A stretch of 64,000 nucleotides of DNA from Pseudomonas sp. 8O (GCF_902506495.1 NZ_LR733264.1:2035303-2099302); one strand, 5' to 3'. Numbered from the stretch's first letter, positions 34,735-43,744 are shown. Notes: a model not told the origin generated them from the sequence alone. Numbers and translations are program-made.

Positions 34735-34769
34735 GATTTTCCTGACGAATCACCAGCGCTAGGAAAATC
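34735..34769. promoter_or_regulatory. Inverted repeat upstream of the ynb-like operon
   Basis: GATTTTCCT (34735-34743) and AGGAAAATC (34761-34769), perfect 9-base arms. It is followed by GGGGTATAAGTTG (about 34776-34790), which contains a possible -10 (TATAAG). Operator-like position upstream of the phospholipid operon, or a weak terminator of plsC. Confidence 0.4.
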
Positions 34770-34918
34770 CCACGACGGGGTATAAGTTGTGATTCACAGG
34801 TAGGGCGGGTCGTACCTGCGCTACGTATGCCATCGATGAATCCGCTTCTACCACGATGGGTTCACAGTCTCGCCCGCGGCAATGGCCGAAGATGGGACAC
34901 GAAAAGGAATTCACTGCC

Positions 34919-35524
34919 ATGCCCTCGATCTACCAGCTCAAACCGGCCTTCCAGAATCTGCTGCGCCCCGGCGTCGAACGTCTTTACGCACGCGGCGTCA
35001 CCGCCAATCAGGTCACCCTGGCGGCAGCCGTCGTCTCCGTGCTGCTTGGCGCCCTGCTCGCTGCGTTCAGCCACATCACCTGGCTGTTCGCCCTGATTCC
35101 GCTGTGGATGCTGCTGCGCATGGCGTTGAATGCCGTCGACGGCATGCTCGCGCGCGAGTTCGGCCAGCAATCGAAGCTCGGCGCCTACCTCAACGAACTC
35201 TGCGACGTGATCGCCGACAGCGCCTTGTATCTGCCCTTCGCTCTGCTGGCTGGCGTTTCGCCGCTGCTGGTGATTCTGGTTGTACTGCTGGCAGTAATCA
35301 GCGAGTACGCCGGCGTACTGGGCCCGATGGTTGGCGCTTCACGTCGCTATGACGGGCCGATGGGCAAGAGTGACCGCGCCTTCTGCTTCGGCGTGCTCGG
35401 CGCTGGCGTCGCCACCGGCCTGCTTCCGGCTTTGTGGATCAACCTGCTATTGGCCCTGATCCTCGCCTTGCTGCTCTATACGCTCTACAACCGCGTTCGC
35501 CACGGGTTGGCCGAAACGGCCTGA
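34919..35524 (+). CDS. CDP-alcohol phosphatidyltransferase, YnbA-like
   Basis: 201-residue integral membrane protein with about six helices. The CDP-alcohol transferase motif is NAVDGMLARE...GAYLNELCDVIAD: relative to the consensus D-x2-DG-x2-AR-x8-G-x3-D-x3-D, the first and third aspartates are asparagine. I recall E. coli YnbA having asparagine at the same places, which supports that subgroup over PgsA or PssA. It would join a CDP-activated lipid (made by the CdsA-like last gene) to an unknown alcohol. ATG 34919 follows AAAAGGAATT. First gene of a six-gene operon. Confidence 0.85.
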   Translation: MPSIYQLKPAFQNLLRPGVERLYARGVTANQVTLAAAVVSVLLGALLAAFSHITWLFALIPLWMLLRMALNAVDGMLAREFGQQSKLGAYLNELCDVIADSALYLPFALLAGVSPLLVILVVLLAVISEYAGVLGPMVGASRRYDGPMGKSDRAFCFGVLGAGVATGLLPALWINLLLALILALLLYTLYNRVRHGLAETA

Positions 35525-35550
35525 ACCCTCTCAAGGAATAAGGAGATTCC

Positions 35551-37305
35551 ATGCGCCCCGTACAACTTCACACCTTCACCACACATGATGGCGTCGAGCT
35601 GAGCTATCGCCATTGGCCGGCGACTGTGCCCGTCGATGGCCCGCGCCAGGCCATCGTGCTGTTTCATCGCGGCCATGAGCACGGTGGGCGCATGGCCCAC
35701 CTGGTGGACGAACTGGAGCTGCCGCACTGCGACTTCTTCGCCTGGGATGCCCGTGGCCATGGTCTTTCGCCCGGCGCACGCGGCGACAGCCCGAGCTTCG
35801 CCACCAACGTGCGTGACGTGCAGACATTCGTCGAGCATATCGGCAGCCAGCACGGCATCGCCGAAGAGGACCTGGCGGTAGTCGCGCAAAGCGTTGGCGC
35901 GGTGATCATCTCCACCTGGGCCCACGACTACGCGCCGAAGGTGCGCTGCCTGGTACTCGCCTCGCCAGCGTTCAAGGTCAAGCTCTACGTGCCCTTCGCC
36001 CGTCCCGGCCTGAAGCTGTTGCACGCCCTGCGCGGCAACTTTTTCGTCAACAGCTACGTCAAGGCGCGGTTCCTCAGCCACGATCCCGAGCGTATCGCCT
36101 CCTTCGAGAACGACTCGCTGATCGCCCGGCCAATTTCGGTGACCATGTTGCTCGGTCTGTACGAAGCTGCCGACCGTATCGTCGCCGATGCCCAGGCGAT
36201 CCAGGTGCCGACCCAACTGCTGATCTCCGGTGCCGACTTCGTCGTCCACCGCAAGCCGCAGGAAGACTTCTTCGCGCGCCTCGGCAGTCTGCGCAAGGAA
36301 AAGCACCTGCTACCGGGCTTCTTCCACGACACCCTCGGTGAGCGTGACCGCGCCCACGCCCTGAGCCGCGCGCGGCGCTTCATCCTGCGCAATTTCGAGG
36401 AGCCGGTCGCACGCCCCTCGCTGCTCGATGCCGATCGCCTGGGCGCTACCTGTGCCGAAGCCGAGGAGCTGGCCGCACCGCTGCCGAAGCACTCGCTGCG
36501 TGACCTCTACTGGCGCGCCACCCGCGCTGGCATGCGCCTGGGCAGCAGTGTGTCGGCCGGGGTGAAACTGGGCTTCGACACCGGCTTCGATTCCGGCAGC
36601 ACGCTCGATTATGTCTACCGTAACCAGCCCACCGGCAAAGGCACACTGGGCCGACTCATCGACCAGAACTATCTGGATTCCATTGGCTGGCGTGGCATTC
36701 GCCAGCGCAAGCTGCACGCCGAGGAGCTGCTGCGCCTGGCCATGAGCAAACTGCGCGAAGCGAACAGTGCGGTGCGCATCGTCGATATCGCCGCCGGCCA
36801 CGGCCGCTACATCCTCGAATCGCTGGAAAGCCAGGAGCAGCGGCCCGACTCGATCCTGCTGCGCGACTACAGCGACATCAACGTGCGCGACGGCAATGCC
36901 CTGATCGAGCAGAAGGGCCTGGGCGATATCGCCCGTTTCGTCAAAGGCGATGCCTTCGACCGTGACGACCTCGCCGCACTCGACCCGAAACCGACCCTGG
37001 CGGTGGTCTCCGGCCTGTACGAACTGTTCGGCAGCAACCAGATGGTCGGCGATTCGCTGGCCGGCCTGGCGGCGGCAGTCGAGGAGGGCGGTTATCTGGT
37101 CTACACCGGCCAGCCCTGGCACCCGCAGCTGGAACTGATCGCCCGCGCCCTGACCAGCCACCGCGACGGCCAGGCCTGGGTCATGCGTCGGCGCAGCCAA
37201 GCGGAGATGGATCAGTTGGTCGAGGCCGCAGGCTTTCGCAAGGTGGCGCAGCGCATCGACCAATGGGGCATCTTCAGTGTGTCCCTGGCACAACGGGTGA
37301 AGTGA
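35551..37305 (+). CDS. Alpha/beta hydrolase-methyltransferase fusion, YnbC-like
   Basis: 584 residues in two domains. The N-terminal half (about 1-285) is an alpha/beta hydrolase of the monoacylglycerol-lipase type: DARGHGLSPGARGD, nucleophile in VVAQSVGAVIIS, aspartate in ISGADFVV, histidine in GFFHDTLGE. The C-terminal half (about 335-584) is a class I SAM methyltransferase with VDIAAGHGRYILE. The same fusion is found in E. coli YnbC. The strong RBS AAGGAATAAGGAG precedes ATG 35551. Its stop shares one base with the next start. Confidence 0.9.
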   Translation: MRPVQLHTFTTHDGVELSYRHWPATVPVDGPRQAIVLFHRGHEHGGRMAHLVDELELPHCDFFAWDARGHGLSPGARGDSPSFATNVRDVQTFVEHIGSQHGIAEEDLAVVAQSVGAVIISTWAHDYAPKVRCLVLASPAFKVKLYVPFARPGLKLLHALRGNFFVNSYVKARFLSHDPERIASFENDSLIARPISVTMLLGLYEAADRIVADAQAIQVPTQLLISGADFVVHRKPQEDFFARLGSLRKEKHLLPGFFHDTLGERDRAHALSRARRFILRNFEEPVARPSLLDADRLGATCAEAEELAAPLPKHSLRDLYWRATRAGMRLGSSVSAGVKLGFDTGFDSGSTLDYVYRNQPTGKGTLGRLIDQNYLDSIGWRGIRQRKLHAEELLRLAMSKLREANSAVRIVDIAAGHGRYILESLESQEQRPDSILLRDYSDINVRDGNALIEQKGLGDIARFVKGDAFDRDDLAALDPKPTLAVVSGLYELFGSNQMVGDSLAGLAAAVEEGGYLVYTGQPWHPQLELIARALTSHRDGQAWVMRRRSQAEMDQLVEAAGFRKVAQRIDQWGIFSVSLAQRVK

Positions 37306-38642
37306 TGGAGCACGCCCGCGAACAAGGATTGTGGAAGCGCGGCGTACTCTGGCTGCTGCTGCTCGGCCCGCTGTTCTTCGCCAGTTACGGCTTCGCCAAC
37401 TGGTTCAGCGGGCAGCGCGATGACGTCGGCAGCCTGGTCTTCGCCTGGGAGCCGCAGATACCCCTGTGGCCCTGGAGCATCGTGCCGTACTGGTCGATCG
37501 ACCTGCTCTATGGCCTGTCCTTCCTGCTGCCGGCCTGCCGCCGCGAAATGGATCGCCACGCCCTGCGCCTGCTTGCCGCCCAGGTGATCTGCGTAGCCTG
37601 TTTCCTGCTCTGGCCACTGCGCTTCACCTTCGAGCGTCCAGCGCTGGACGGCACCTTCGGCCTGATGTTCGACGTACTGATGGGCTTCGACAAACCCTTC
37701 AACCAGGCGCCGTCGCTGCATATCACCTTGCTGGTGATCATCTGGGCGATGTTCGCCAATCACACGCGCGGCCCGTTCTGGCGTGGCCTGCTGCACGGCT
37801 GGATGGCGCTGATCGGCATTTCCGTGCTGACCACCTGGCAGCACCACTTCATCGACGTGCCCACCGGGGCGATGGCCGGCTTCCTCTGCCTGTGGCTGCT
37901 GCCGCTACAGGGCGATACGCCTCTGAAGCAGATACGCCTGGCCAGCGATCCGCGCCGTTGGCGCCTGGCACTGCGCTACGGGCTTGGCGCAACGCTGAGC
38001 GCCGTGCTCGCGGTCAAGCTCGGCGGTGCCTGGCTGTGGCTGTTCTGGCTGGCCGTTGCCCTGGCGCTGGTTGCGCTCAACTACCTGCTGTTCGGTGCTG
38101 GCGGCTTCCAGAAACAAGCCAATGGGCGTCTCAGCCCGGCCGCCACGGCGTTGCTCGCCCCCTATCTGATCGGCGCCTGGATCAACTCGCGGCTGTGGAC
38201 ATACCGCCAGCCTGCGCCAAGCCAGGTCGTGGAGGGCATCGACCTCGGCCGCCTGCCCGCCGCAGGCGACCTCGACGGCTATGCCGCTCTGGTCGACCTC
38301 TGTGCCGAACTGCCGCTGCTGCATACGCCTCAGAACTACTGCAGCCTGCCGTCACTGGATCTGGTGGCGCCAGATGCGCTGACCTGCCAACGCGCCGCCG
38401 AGGCCATAGAACGTCTGCGTCATGAGGGCCCGTTGCTGGTGTGCTGCGCCCTCGGTTATTCGCGCAGTGCCACCGCCGTGGCGGCCTGGCTGCTGCACAG
38501 TGGCCGCTGCCAGAGCGTGGAAGCGGCCGTGGCGCTCATCCGCCAGGCGCGGCCGCAGATCGTGCTTGGCCCGCAGCACCTGACCGCACTGCAGGGCATG
38601 CTCGATGCCAGCCCCAGACTGGAGGTCGCTCATGCAGGCTGA
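37305..38642 (+). CDS. PAP2 phosphatase / dual-specificity phosphatase fusion, YnbD-like
   Basis: 445-residue membrane protein. The N-terminal part (about 1-270) has six or more hydrophobic segments and PAP2 motifs NQAPSLHITL and WQHHFIDVPTGAMAG. The C-terminal cytosolic domain carries the cysteine phosphatase loop VCCALGYSRSATA (C-x5-R, CALGYSR). Both domains remove phosphates; likely substrates are lipid phosphates such as phosphatidylglycerol-phosphate analogues. The start ATG overlaps the preceding TGA (TGATG). Confidence 0.9.
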   Translation: MEHAREQGLWKRGVLWLLLLGPLFFASYGFANWFSGQRDDVGSLVFAWEPQIPLWPWSIVPYWSIDLLYGLSFLLPACRREMDRHALRLLAAQVICVACFLLWPLRFTFERPALDGTFGLMFDVLMGFDKPFNQAPSLHITLLVIIWAMFANHTRGPFWRGLLHGWMALIGISVLTTWQHHFIDVPTGAMAGFLCLWLLPLQGDTPLKQIRLASDPRRWRLALRYGLGATLSAVLAVKLGGAWLWLFWLAVALALVALNYLLFGAGGFQKQANGRLSPAATALLAPYLIGAWINSRLWTYRQPAPSQVVEGIDLGRLPAAGDLDGYAALVDLCAELPLLHTPQNYCSLPSLDLVAPDALTCQRAAEAIERLRHEGPLLVCCALGYSRSATAVAAWLLHSGRCQSVEAAVALIRQARPQIVLGPQHLTALQGMLDASPRLEVAHAG

Positions 38643-39066
38643 TCTGCTGCTGGTCGCGGCACTGTTGCGACGGGGGCGCAGCCTCGATCATTTCTCCAGC
38701 GCGCTGAGCCTGCTCGCCGTGGTCTTCGGCCTGGCGCCATGGCTTGGCGCGCCCGCGAGCCTGACGTTGGCGGCGCTCTGCGCCGCGCTGCTGATCACCG
38801 GACTGGCCGAAAAGTACTGGGCGCTGCGCGTGGCGCTGGACGCCGAACTCTTTCAACGCCTGGCCCTGGCCGGTGAACAGCTCGACAGCCAGACCCATGC
38901 GCTGGATCAGGCGCTACAGAATCTGGGCCTGCAGAATGCACAGCAGGCTGGCCGTACCTGGAGCCTTCGCTCTCAGGGCGCACTCGGCCTGCTGCGCAAA
39001 CAGGCGCTGTGCCTGTTGCTGCAGATCGTCATCGTTGTACTCGGAATTTTCATCGTTTTCGCTTAA
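38632..39066 (+). CDS. Small membrane protein of the ynb-like operon, unknown
   Basis: 144 residues with hydrophobic segments near 25-60 and 125-144 and a central amphipathic, glutamine-rich helix (about 75-110). No catalytic motif. ATG 38632 follows GGAGGTCGC and overlaps the ynbD-like gene by 11 bases. Probably a membrane accessory subunit; I do not recognise the family. Confidence 0.75.
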   Translation: MQADLLLVAALLRRGRSLDHFSSALSLLAVVFGLAPWLGAPASLTLAALCAALLITGLAEKYWALRVALDAELFQRLALAGEQLDSQTHALDQALQNLGLQNAQQAGRTWSLRSQGALGLLRKQALCLLLQIVIVVLGIFIVFA

Positions 39067-39075
39067 GGAGTCGCC

Positions 39076-39696
39076 ATGCTCGCTGCATTGACCGCTTTCG
39101 CCATCACCTCGGCAGCTCGCCTGCTGACCGGCGCACGAGCCCTGTGGCTCGGCAGCACCGCGCAGGCAACGCAACGCCTGTACTACGCCAACCACAGCAG
39201 CCATGGCGATTTCGTCCTGCTCTGGGCATCACTGCCGCCGGAACTGCGCAAACGCACCCGACCAGTGGCCGGCGCCGACTACTGGCAGAAGCCGGGCGTA
39301 CGCAGCTTCCTGATCAACAAGGTATTCAACGGCGTGTTGGTCGACCGCGAGCGCAAGGAAGGCGCCAACCCGCTGCAAGCGATGCTCGATGCGCTGGACG
39401 GCGGCGACTCGCTGATCATCTTCCCCGAGGGCACGCGCAACCTCGGCGACGAGCCGCTGCTGCCCTTCAAGAGCGGCCTTTATCACCTGGCTCAGGCGCG
39501 CCCGGATGTGGAGCTGGTGCCGGTGTGGATCGCCAACCTCAATCGGGTCATGCCCAAGGGCAGGGCGCTACCGCTGCCGCTGCTGTGCACCCTGAGCTTT
39601 GGCGCTGCGCTGGAGCCCATCGAGGGTGAAGGCAAGGACGCCTTCCTGGAACGCGCGCGTAACGCCCTGCTGGCACTGGCACCCGAGGAGGCCTGA
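39076..39696 (+). CDS. PlsC-like acyltransferase of the ynb-like operon
   Basis: 206-residue acyltransferase. Active site NHSSHGDFVL (H-x4-D), then FPEGTRNLGDEPLLPFKSGL with the acceptor motif. Shorter than the housekeeping PlsC at 33908 and with a different N-terminus, so it is a paralogue dedicated to this operon. Preceded by TAAGGAG and followed one base later by the cytidylyltransferase gene. Confidence 0.9.
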   Translation: MLAALTAFAITSAARLLTGARALWLGSTAQATQRLYYANHSSHGDFVLLWASLPPELRKRTRPVAGADYWQKPGVRSFLINKVFNGVLVDRERKEGANPLQAMLDALDGGDSLIIFPEGTRNLGDEPLLPFKSGLYHLAQARPDVELVPVWIANLNRVMPKGRALPLPLLCTLSFGAALEPIEGEGKDAFLERARNALLALAPEEA

Positions 39697-39697
39697 G

Positions 39698-40630
39698 ATG
39701 GATCGTAATACCCTGCTGTTATTCGCCGGTATCGGTGCCCTGCTCCTGCTGGCCAGTCTGGTCGGCTTCATCCTCAAGAAACGCAGCGGCGACCGCCCCA
39801 ACCCGGTGGTCGACAACCTCAACGCGCGGATCAACGCCTGGTGGGTGATGGTGCTGGTGATCGGCATCGCCTTCCTGTTCGGCAACATCGGCGTTGTGGT
39901 GCTGTTCTACTTCGTATCCTTCTATGCCCTGCGCGAGTTCATGACCCTGACGCCGACCCGGCGCAGCGACTACCCGGCGCTGGTGGCGGCCTTCTACTTT
40001 GCCCTGCCAATGCAGTACGTGCTGATCGCCTTCGGCTGGTACGGCCTGTTCGCCATCTTCATCCCGGTCTACTTGTTCCTGCTGCTGCCGATCCTCGCTT
40101 CGCTGGGCGGCGACACCACGCGTTACCTCGAACGTGCGGCCAAGGTGCAGTGGGGCCTGATGATCGCGGTTTACTGCATCTCCTCGGTGCCCGCCTTGCT
40201 GACCCTGGACATTCCCGGCTACGAGGGCCGCAACCTGCTGCTGATCGCCTGGCTGATCATCGTCGTGCAGCTCTCCGACGTGTTGCAGTACGTGTGCGGC
40301 AAGCTGGCCGGCAAACACAAGATCGCGCCCAACCTCTCACCCTCGAAAACCGTGGAAGGCTTTGTCGGCGGCGTGGCTCTGGCTACCCTGATCGGCGCCA
40401 TGCTGTGCTGGATCACCCCGTTCGCCTTCTGGCAGGCAGCGCTGTTCGCCCTGCTGGTGTGCTTGCTGGGTTTTGCCGGCGGCCTGGTGATGTCGGCGAT
40501 CAAGCGCGACCGTGGGGTGAAGGACTGGGGCCACATGATCGAAGGGCACGGCGGCATGCTCGACCGCCTCGATTCGGTGTGCTTCGCAGCACCGGTGTTC
40601 TTCCATATGGTGCGCTACTGGTGGGCCTGA
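39698..40630 (+). CDS. Phosphatidate cytidylyltransferase, YnbB/CdsA-like
   Basis: 310-residue polytopic membrane enzyme (about eight helices) forming CDP-diacylglycerol from phosphatidate and CTP. The full CDS signature is visible: SAIKRDRGVKDWGHMIEGHG followed by GMLDRLDSV. Provides the activated lipid for the CDP-alcohol transferase at the head of the operon. ATG 39698 follows GGAGGCCTGAG. A housekeeping cdsA is expected elsewhere in the genome next to dxr/uppS. Confidence 0.93.
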   Translation: MDRNTLLLFAGIGALLLLASLVGFILKKRSGDRPNPVVDNLNARINAWWVMVLVIGIAFLFGNIGVVVLFYFVSFYALREFMTLTPTRRSDYPALVAAFYFALPMQYVLIAFGWYGLFAIFIPVYLFLLLPILASLGGDTTRYLERAAKVQWGLMIAVYCISSVPALLTLDIPGYEGRNLLLIAWLIIVVQLSDVLQYVCGKLAGKHKIAPNLSPSKTVEGFVGGVALATLIGAMLCWITPFAFWQAALFALLVCLLGFAGGLVMSAIKRDRGVKDWGHMIEGHGGMLDRLDSVCFAAPVFFHMVRYWWA

Positions 40631-40698
40631 CCTGACGCAAGCACTGGGACAAAGGATTGCACTAGAGTTAAGCAACTCCTGAAAACAAGAAGGCCGAC

Positions 40699-41850
40699 AT
40701 GATCGCCCACACCCAGACCCTGTTCGGAGCCGTCGCGCTGGTCGCCGTGATCATGGGCAGTTGCCTGATCCTGGTCGGCCAGCTGCGTCACCGCGACGGC
40801 ATGCTCACCACGGGTTTGGGCATGCTTTCCCACGCGCTGGCCTACATCGGCTTCACCCTGTTCGGGCAGGCTTCGATTTGGCTGACCTACGTGCTGGCCA
40901 ACACCCTGCTGTCGACGGCACTGGCGTTCTACACCGTCAGCCTGCCGCTGATCCATGGTCGGCGCCCGCCCTGGCGGTTGGCCTTCGCCTTTCCGCTGCT
41001 GCTGGGCGTGCTGCTCAGCCTGCTGATCGACACCCAGGAACCCCGCCAGTTGGTGGCCTGCCTGCTGCTGTTCACGCAATGCCTGGTGATCCTGCGCCTG
41101 AGCCGCATCCATGCCGTGGCAGGTGGCCGTGCCCATCGCATCCTGATCATTGGCGCAGGCATCAGCCTGTTCGGACTGGGCATTCGCGTAGCGGTCATCC
41201 TCAGCGGCGCGCCGGCAGAGATGCACTACGACGTGAGCAACCTGAAGCAGACCGTATCGGTCGCCCTCGGCGCCGCCACCATCATCATGTTCTCCTTCGG
41301 CCTGGTGCTGCTGTCGCGCGAGCGTATCGAATCGGAACTACGGCAGACCGCCCTGCGTGACACGCTTACCCGGCTGCCCAATCGCCTGGCGATACTCGAG
41401 CGACTCACCGACGAACTGGAGCGTGCTCGCCGTCAACACACACCACTGTCCATCGCCATGCTCGATCTGGATCACTTCAAGCAGATCAACGACAGCCATG
41501 GCCACCTGGTTGGCGATGACGTACTCAGGCACTGCGCGGACCATCTTCAGCAGCGTCTGCGGCGTAACGACAGCATTGGTCGTTACGGTGGTGAGGAATT
41601 CCTGCTGATCCTGCCCGGTACCGATGCCAGTGGCGCGCTGGAGCTGGTCGATCAGCTGCGCCAGTCGCTTACCCAACACCCGGCGCAGATCGACGACAAG
41701 AACATCGCCTTGAGCTTCAGTGCCGGTGTTTACGGGCTGACACCCGCCCTGGACGATGACATCACCAGCATGCTGCTCAAGGCCGACGGCGCGCTCTATC
41801 GCGCCAAGCATGCCGGGCGCAATACGCAGGTACTGGCTACGATGGACTGA
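40699..41850 (+). CDS. Membrane-anchored diguanylate cyclase (GGDEF)
   Basis: 383 residues: six to seven hydrophobic segments (about 1-210), a short helix, then a GGDEF domain (about 215-383). The active-site loop is GGEEF (RYGGEEFLLI), so catalysis is expected, and RRND five residues upstream gives the inhibitory I-site. Makes cyclic di-GMP. Transcribed after the ynb-like operon with 68 bases between; the PilZ protein at 19872 is a possible local reader. Confidence 0.93.
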   Translation: MIAHTQTLFGAVALVAVIMGSCLILVGQLRHRDGMLTTGLGMLSHALAYIGFTLFGQASIWLTYVLANTLLSTALAFYTVSLPLIHGRRPPWRLAFAFPLLLGVLLSLLIDTQEPRQLVACLLLFTQCLVILRLSRIHAVAGGRAHRILIIGAGISLFGLGIRVAVILSGAPAEMHYDVSNLKQTVSVALGAATIIMFSFGLVLLSRERIESELRQTALRDTLTRLPNRLAILERLTDELERARRQHTPLSIAMLDLDHFKQINDSHGHLVGDDVLRHCADHLQQRLRRNDSIGRYGGEEFLLILPGTDASGALELVDQLRQSLTQHPAQIDDKNIALSFSAGVYGLTPALDDDITSMLLKADGALYRAKHAGRNTQVLATMD

Positions 41851-41887
41851 CACGCAGAGTATGGGATTTATCGGGTGATCCCTACCG

Positions 41888-43321
41888 TCATTCGACTGAC
41901 TCTATACGCCATTGCATACGGCTCAGCAGACTATTCTCGCTGGCCTTCACAAACAGTCGATAGTCACTCAAGTACCAATGATCTTCGGTCCAATTCACCT
42001 GCTTGGTCTTGAGCTTTGTGCAGTTGAAAGGCTTTACCGTACCAAGCAGCGCTGGATGCAGGCTGCTGGCGGGCCGTTCGGCACCAATTCGGCAGGTTAC
42101 CGTGTTGGCGTGGCTGGTTGCCCCGCCAGTGCTCGAAGAGGTTCTGCTGAACGTCCGGGTATAACTGACCTCGGTATTGGACGGCATGGCCTGCCAGTCT
42201 CCGGTAAAGCTCAGACCGATCGGCGACTGTGCTTTTGCCTCTTCCTTGCCGGTTTCGGTATCGAGCGAGCGAGCGGCCAGGTCGAACAGACCAAGGAAGG
42301 TCAGATGAATAGACGCTGGATCTACCGTGGGGTCCTGAACCTGCTGCAGGACCTGTCCAGATGCGGCGTCGATGGAGACGAACACGTCCTGCTGCAAACC
42401 TTTAAGATTCACGCGATTCATCACCTGCGCGTCGTAGCGATAACTCAGCTTGCGCAGAGTGCGCTCGGGAGCAGATAGTTTCAGATCCGCGATAGCCGAG
42501 AGAACTGCGTCGGCAGCCTCCGGGGTTGTGAGCATGGGCGGCAGCGGTGCACGTGATGCAGCGTGCGGCAACTTGCTCAGTTCCGCTTCCGGCTGGCAGG
42601 CCGCCTTGAACACCCGTTGCTGATAGTCGAACGCCTCGACGAGGGGCTGCATGACTATCTGCTGCTTGATCTGACCGCCAGCGATACCACCCTGCGAGTC
42701 AACGTAGAACTGACTCACTTGCATCAGGGTGTTGTGCTGACAATTCAATGCCAGACGCTCCTGGCTTCGCCCTTTCAGCGTCACGCCCTTTTGCTCGACC
42801 CTGTAGCGCAAAGGATTCTGCTCGGCCCAGACATACAGCAGGTCGCCTTCACGCTGCAGACTATTGCGATCCAGCGCCAGCCAGTCGCTGTCCTGCGCTT
42901 GCTCCAACGCACGCCAATCGGGTGATGGCCTTTGCGTGCAGACCTCCCGCAACTGAGCACTGTTCAGGAACTGATGGAGTTGAGGGGCAGGCAGGCCATT
43001 ATCAGCTGCCGATGACTCGGCGAAAGCCAGCATTCCCTGCGTGGTCGGGAAATACATGCTGGCAACGCCTCGAACGCAGGAGGCCTCGAAGCGGGCATAC
43101 AGCGACTTCGTCTCTGGACGCATGACCACATAGGTCACGTCATCGCCCTCGCGCACAATCGAATGCGGGGTTACAGGCAGGCCGACAGCCTTTTCGAATA
43201 CCGCCAGCCCCGGATGAACGGCTGGTGCCTTCGGTGTGGAACTGCAGCCGGCCAATGCCAGAACCGTCAGCGAAATACTCAGTGCAAGAGGGAAACGGAT
43301 ACCGTTGTAGCGAGCGTCCAT
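41888..43321 (-). CDS. Large uncharacterised lipoprotein
   Basis: 477 residues. The N-terminus has a lipoprotein signal, LSISLTVLALAGCSSTPKAP, with Cys in the lipobox LAGC (about residue 26) followed by Ser-Ser, favouring the outer membrane. The mature part shows no domain I recognise; it is rich in beta-strand-like stretches. Convergent with the diguanylate cyclase. A stand-alone gene with a terminator behind its promoter region at 43493-43518. Confidence 0.8.
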   Translation of the reverse strand: MDARYNGIRFPLALSISLTVLALAGCSSTPKAPAVHPGLAVFEKAVGLPVTPHSIVREGDDVTYVVMRPETKSLYARFEASCVRGVASMYFPTTQGMLAFAESSAADNGLPAPQLHQFLNSAQLREVCTQRPSPDWRALEQAQDSDWLALDRNSLQREGDLLYVWAEQNPLRYRVEQKGVTLKGRSQERLALNCQHNTLMQVSQFYVDSQGGIAGGQIKQQIVMQPLVEAFDYQQRVFKAACQPEAELSKLPHAASRAPLPPMLTTPEAADAVLSAIADLKLSAPERTLRKLSYRYDAQVMNRVNLKGLQQDVFVSIDAASGQVLQQVQDPTVDPASIHLTFLGLFDLAARSLDTETGKEEAKAQSPIGLSFTGDWQAMPSNTEVSYTRTFSRTSSSTGGATSHANTVTCRIGAERPASSLHPALLGTVKPFNCTKLKTKQVNWTEDHWYLSDYRLFVKASENSLLSRMQWRIESVE

Positions 43322-43744
43322 GCGCCAGATCCTTGAATAAACGAGCGAATACGAATTCTAAAGGCCCAAGGTGGAGCGCTTCGACTGCTTTGCTCTCAGT
43401 TTGAATAGAGCGCGGCACAATGATCAAAGGCAACAGCCAATATCCGTGCCGGTAACTACACAGGTCAGGCCGATCACGTTTACGCGGCCAACAAAAAACC
43501 CGCCGAAGCGGGTTTTTTAAAGACCTTCCGACATCCTGTCGTTTGCCATCCTGGCGCGGTCTGTCTTCCTTGACCCGGGACATCCAGTTCCCGGCAGGTG
43601 TGTGTAGATTAGCCAGCCTACGCATAAGACGGGAGAGGCCCGTTGCGCTTCAGCGTGTAAGCCTTTTGCCATAGCGGCAGACATGAGAACGATGCGTGAA
43701 GGCCTGACCCGGCTCGCGTGGCGGCAACACGATCAGCTCCCCTC
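43322..43744. other. Gene-free gap between lipoprotein gene and Rhs remnants
   Basis: About 420 bases. Apart from the terminator at 43493-43518 I see no convincing gene; open frames here have no ribosome site and cross the terminator. The lipoprotein promoter should lie near 43330-43420 and the Rhs-derived sequence begins at about 43764. Confidence 0.6.
43493..43518. terminator. Bidirectional intrinsic terminator
   Basis: AAAAAACCCGC followed by CGAA and GCGGGTTTTTT: a strong GC stem with A-run and T-run on the two sides, able to end transcription in both directions. On the minus strand it ends transcripts coming from the Rhs/immunity remnants. Confidence 0.9.

Noticed and set aside
34676..34918. 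Replication origin
   Set aside because: Only one DnaA box and no AT-rich unwinding region or box cluster; origin genes are not in the window.
43140..43625. 161-codon minus-strand open frame across the terminator at 43493
   Set aside because: It spans a strong bidirectional terminator and overlaps the 5' end of the lipoprotein gene in another frame.
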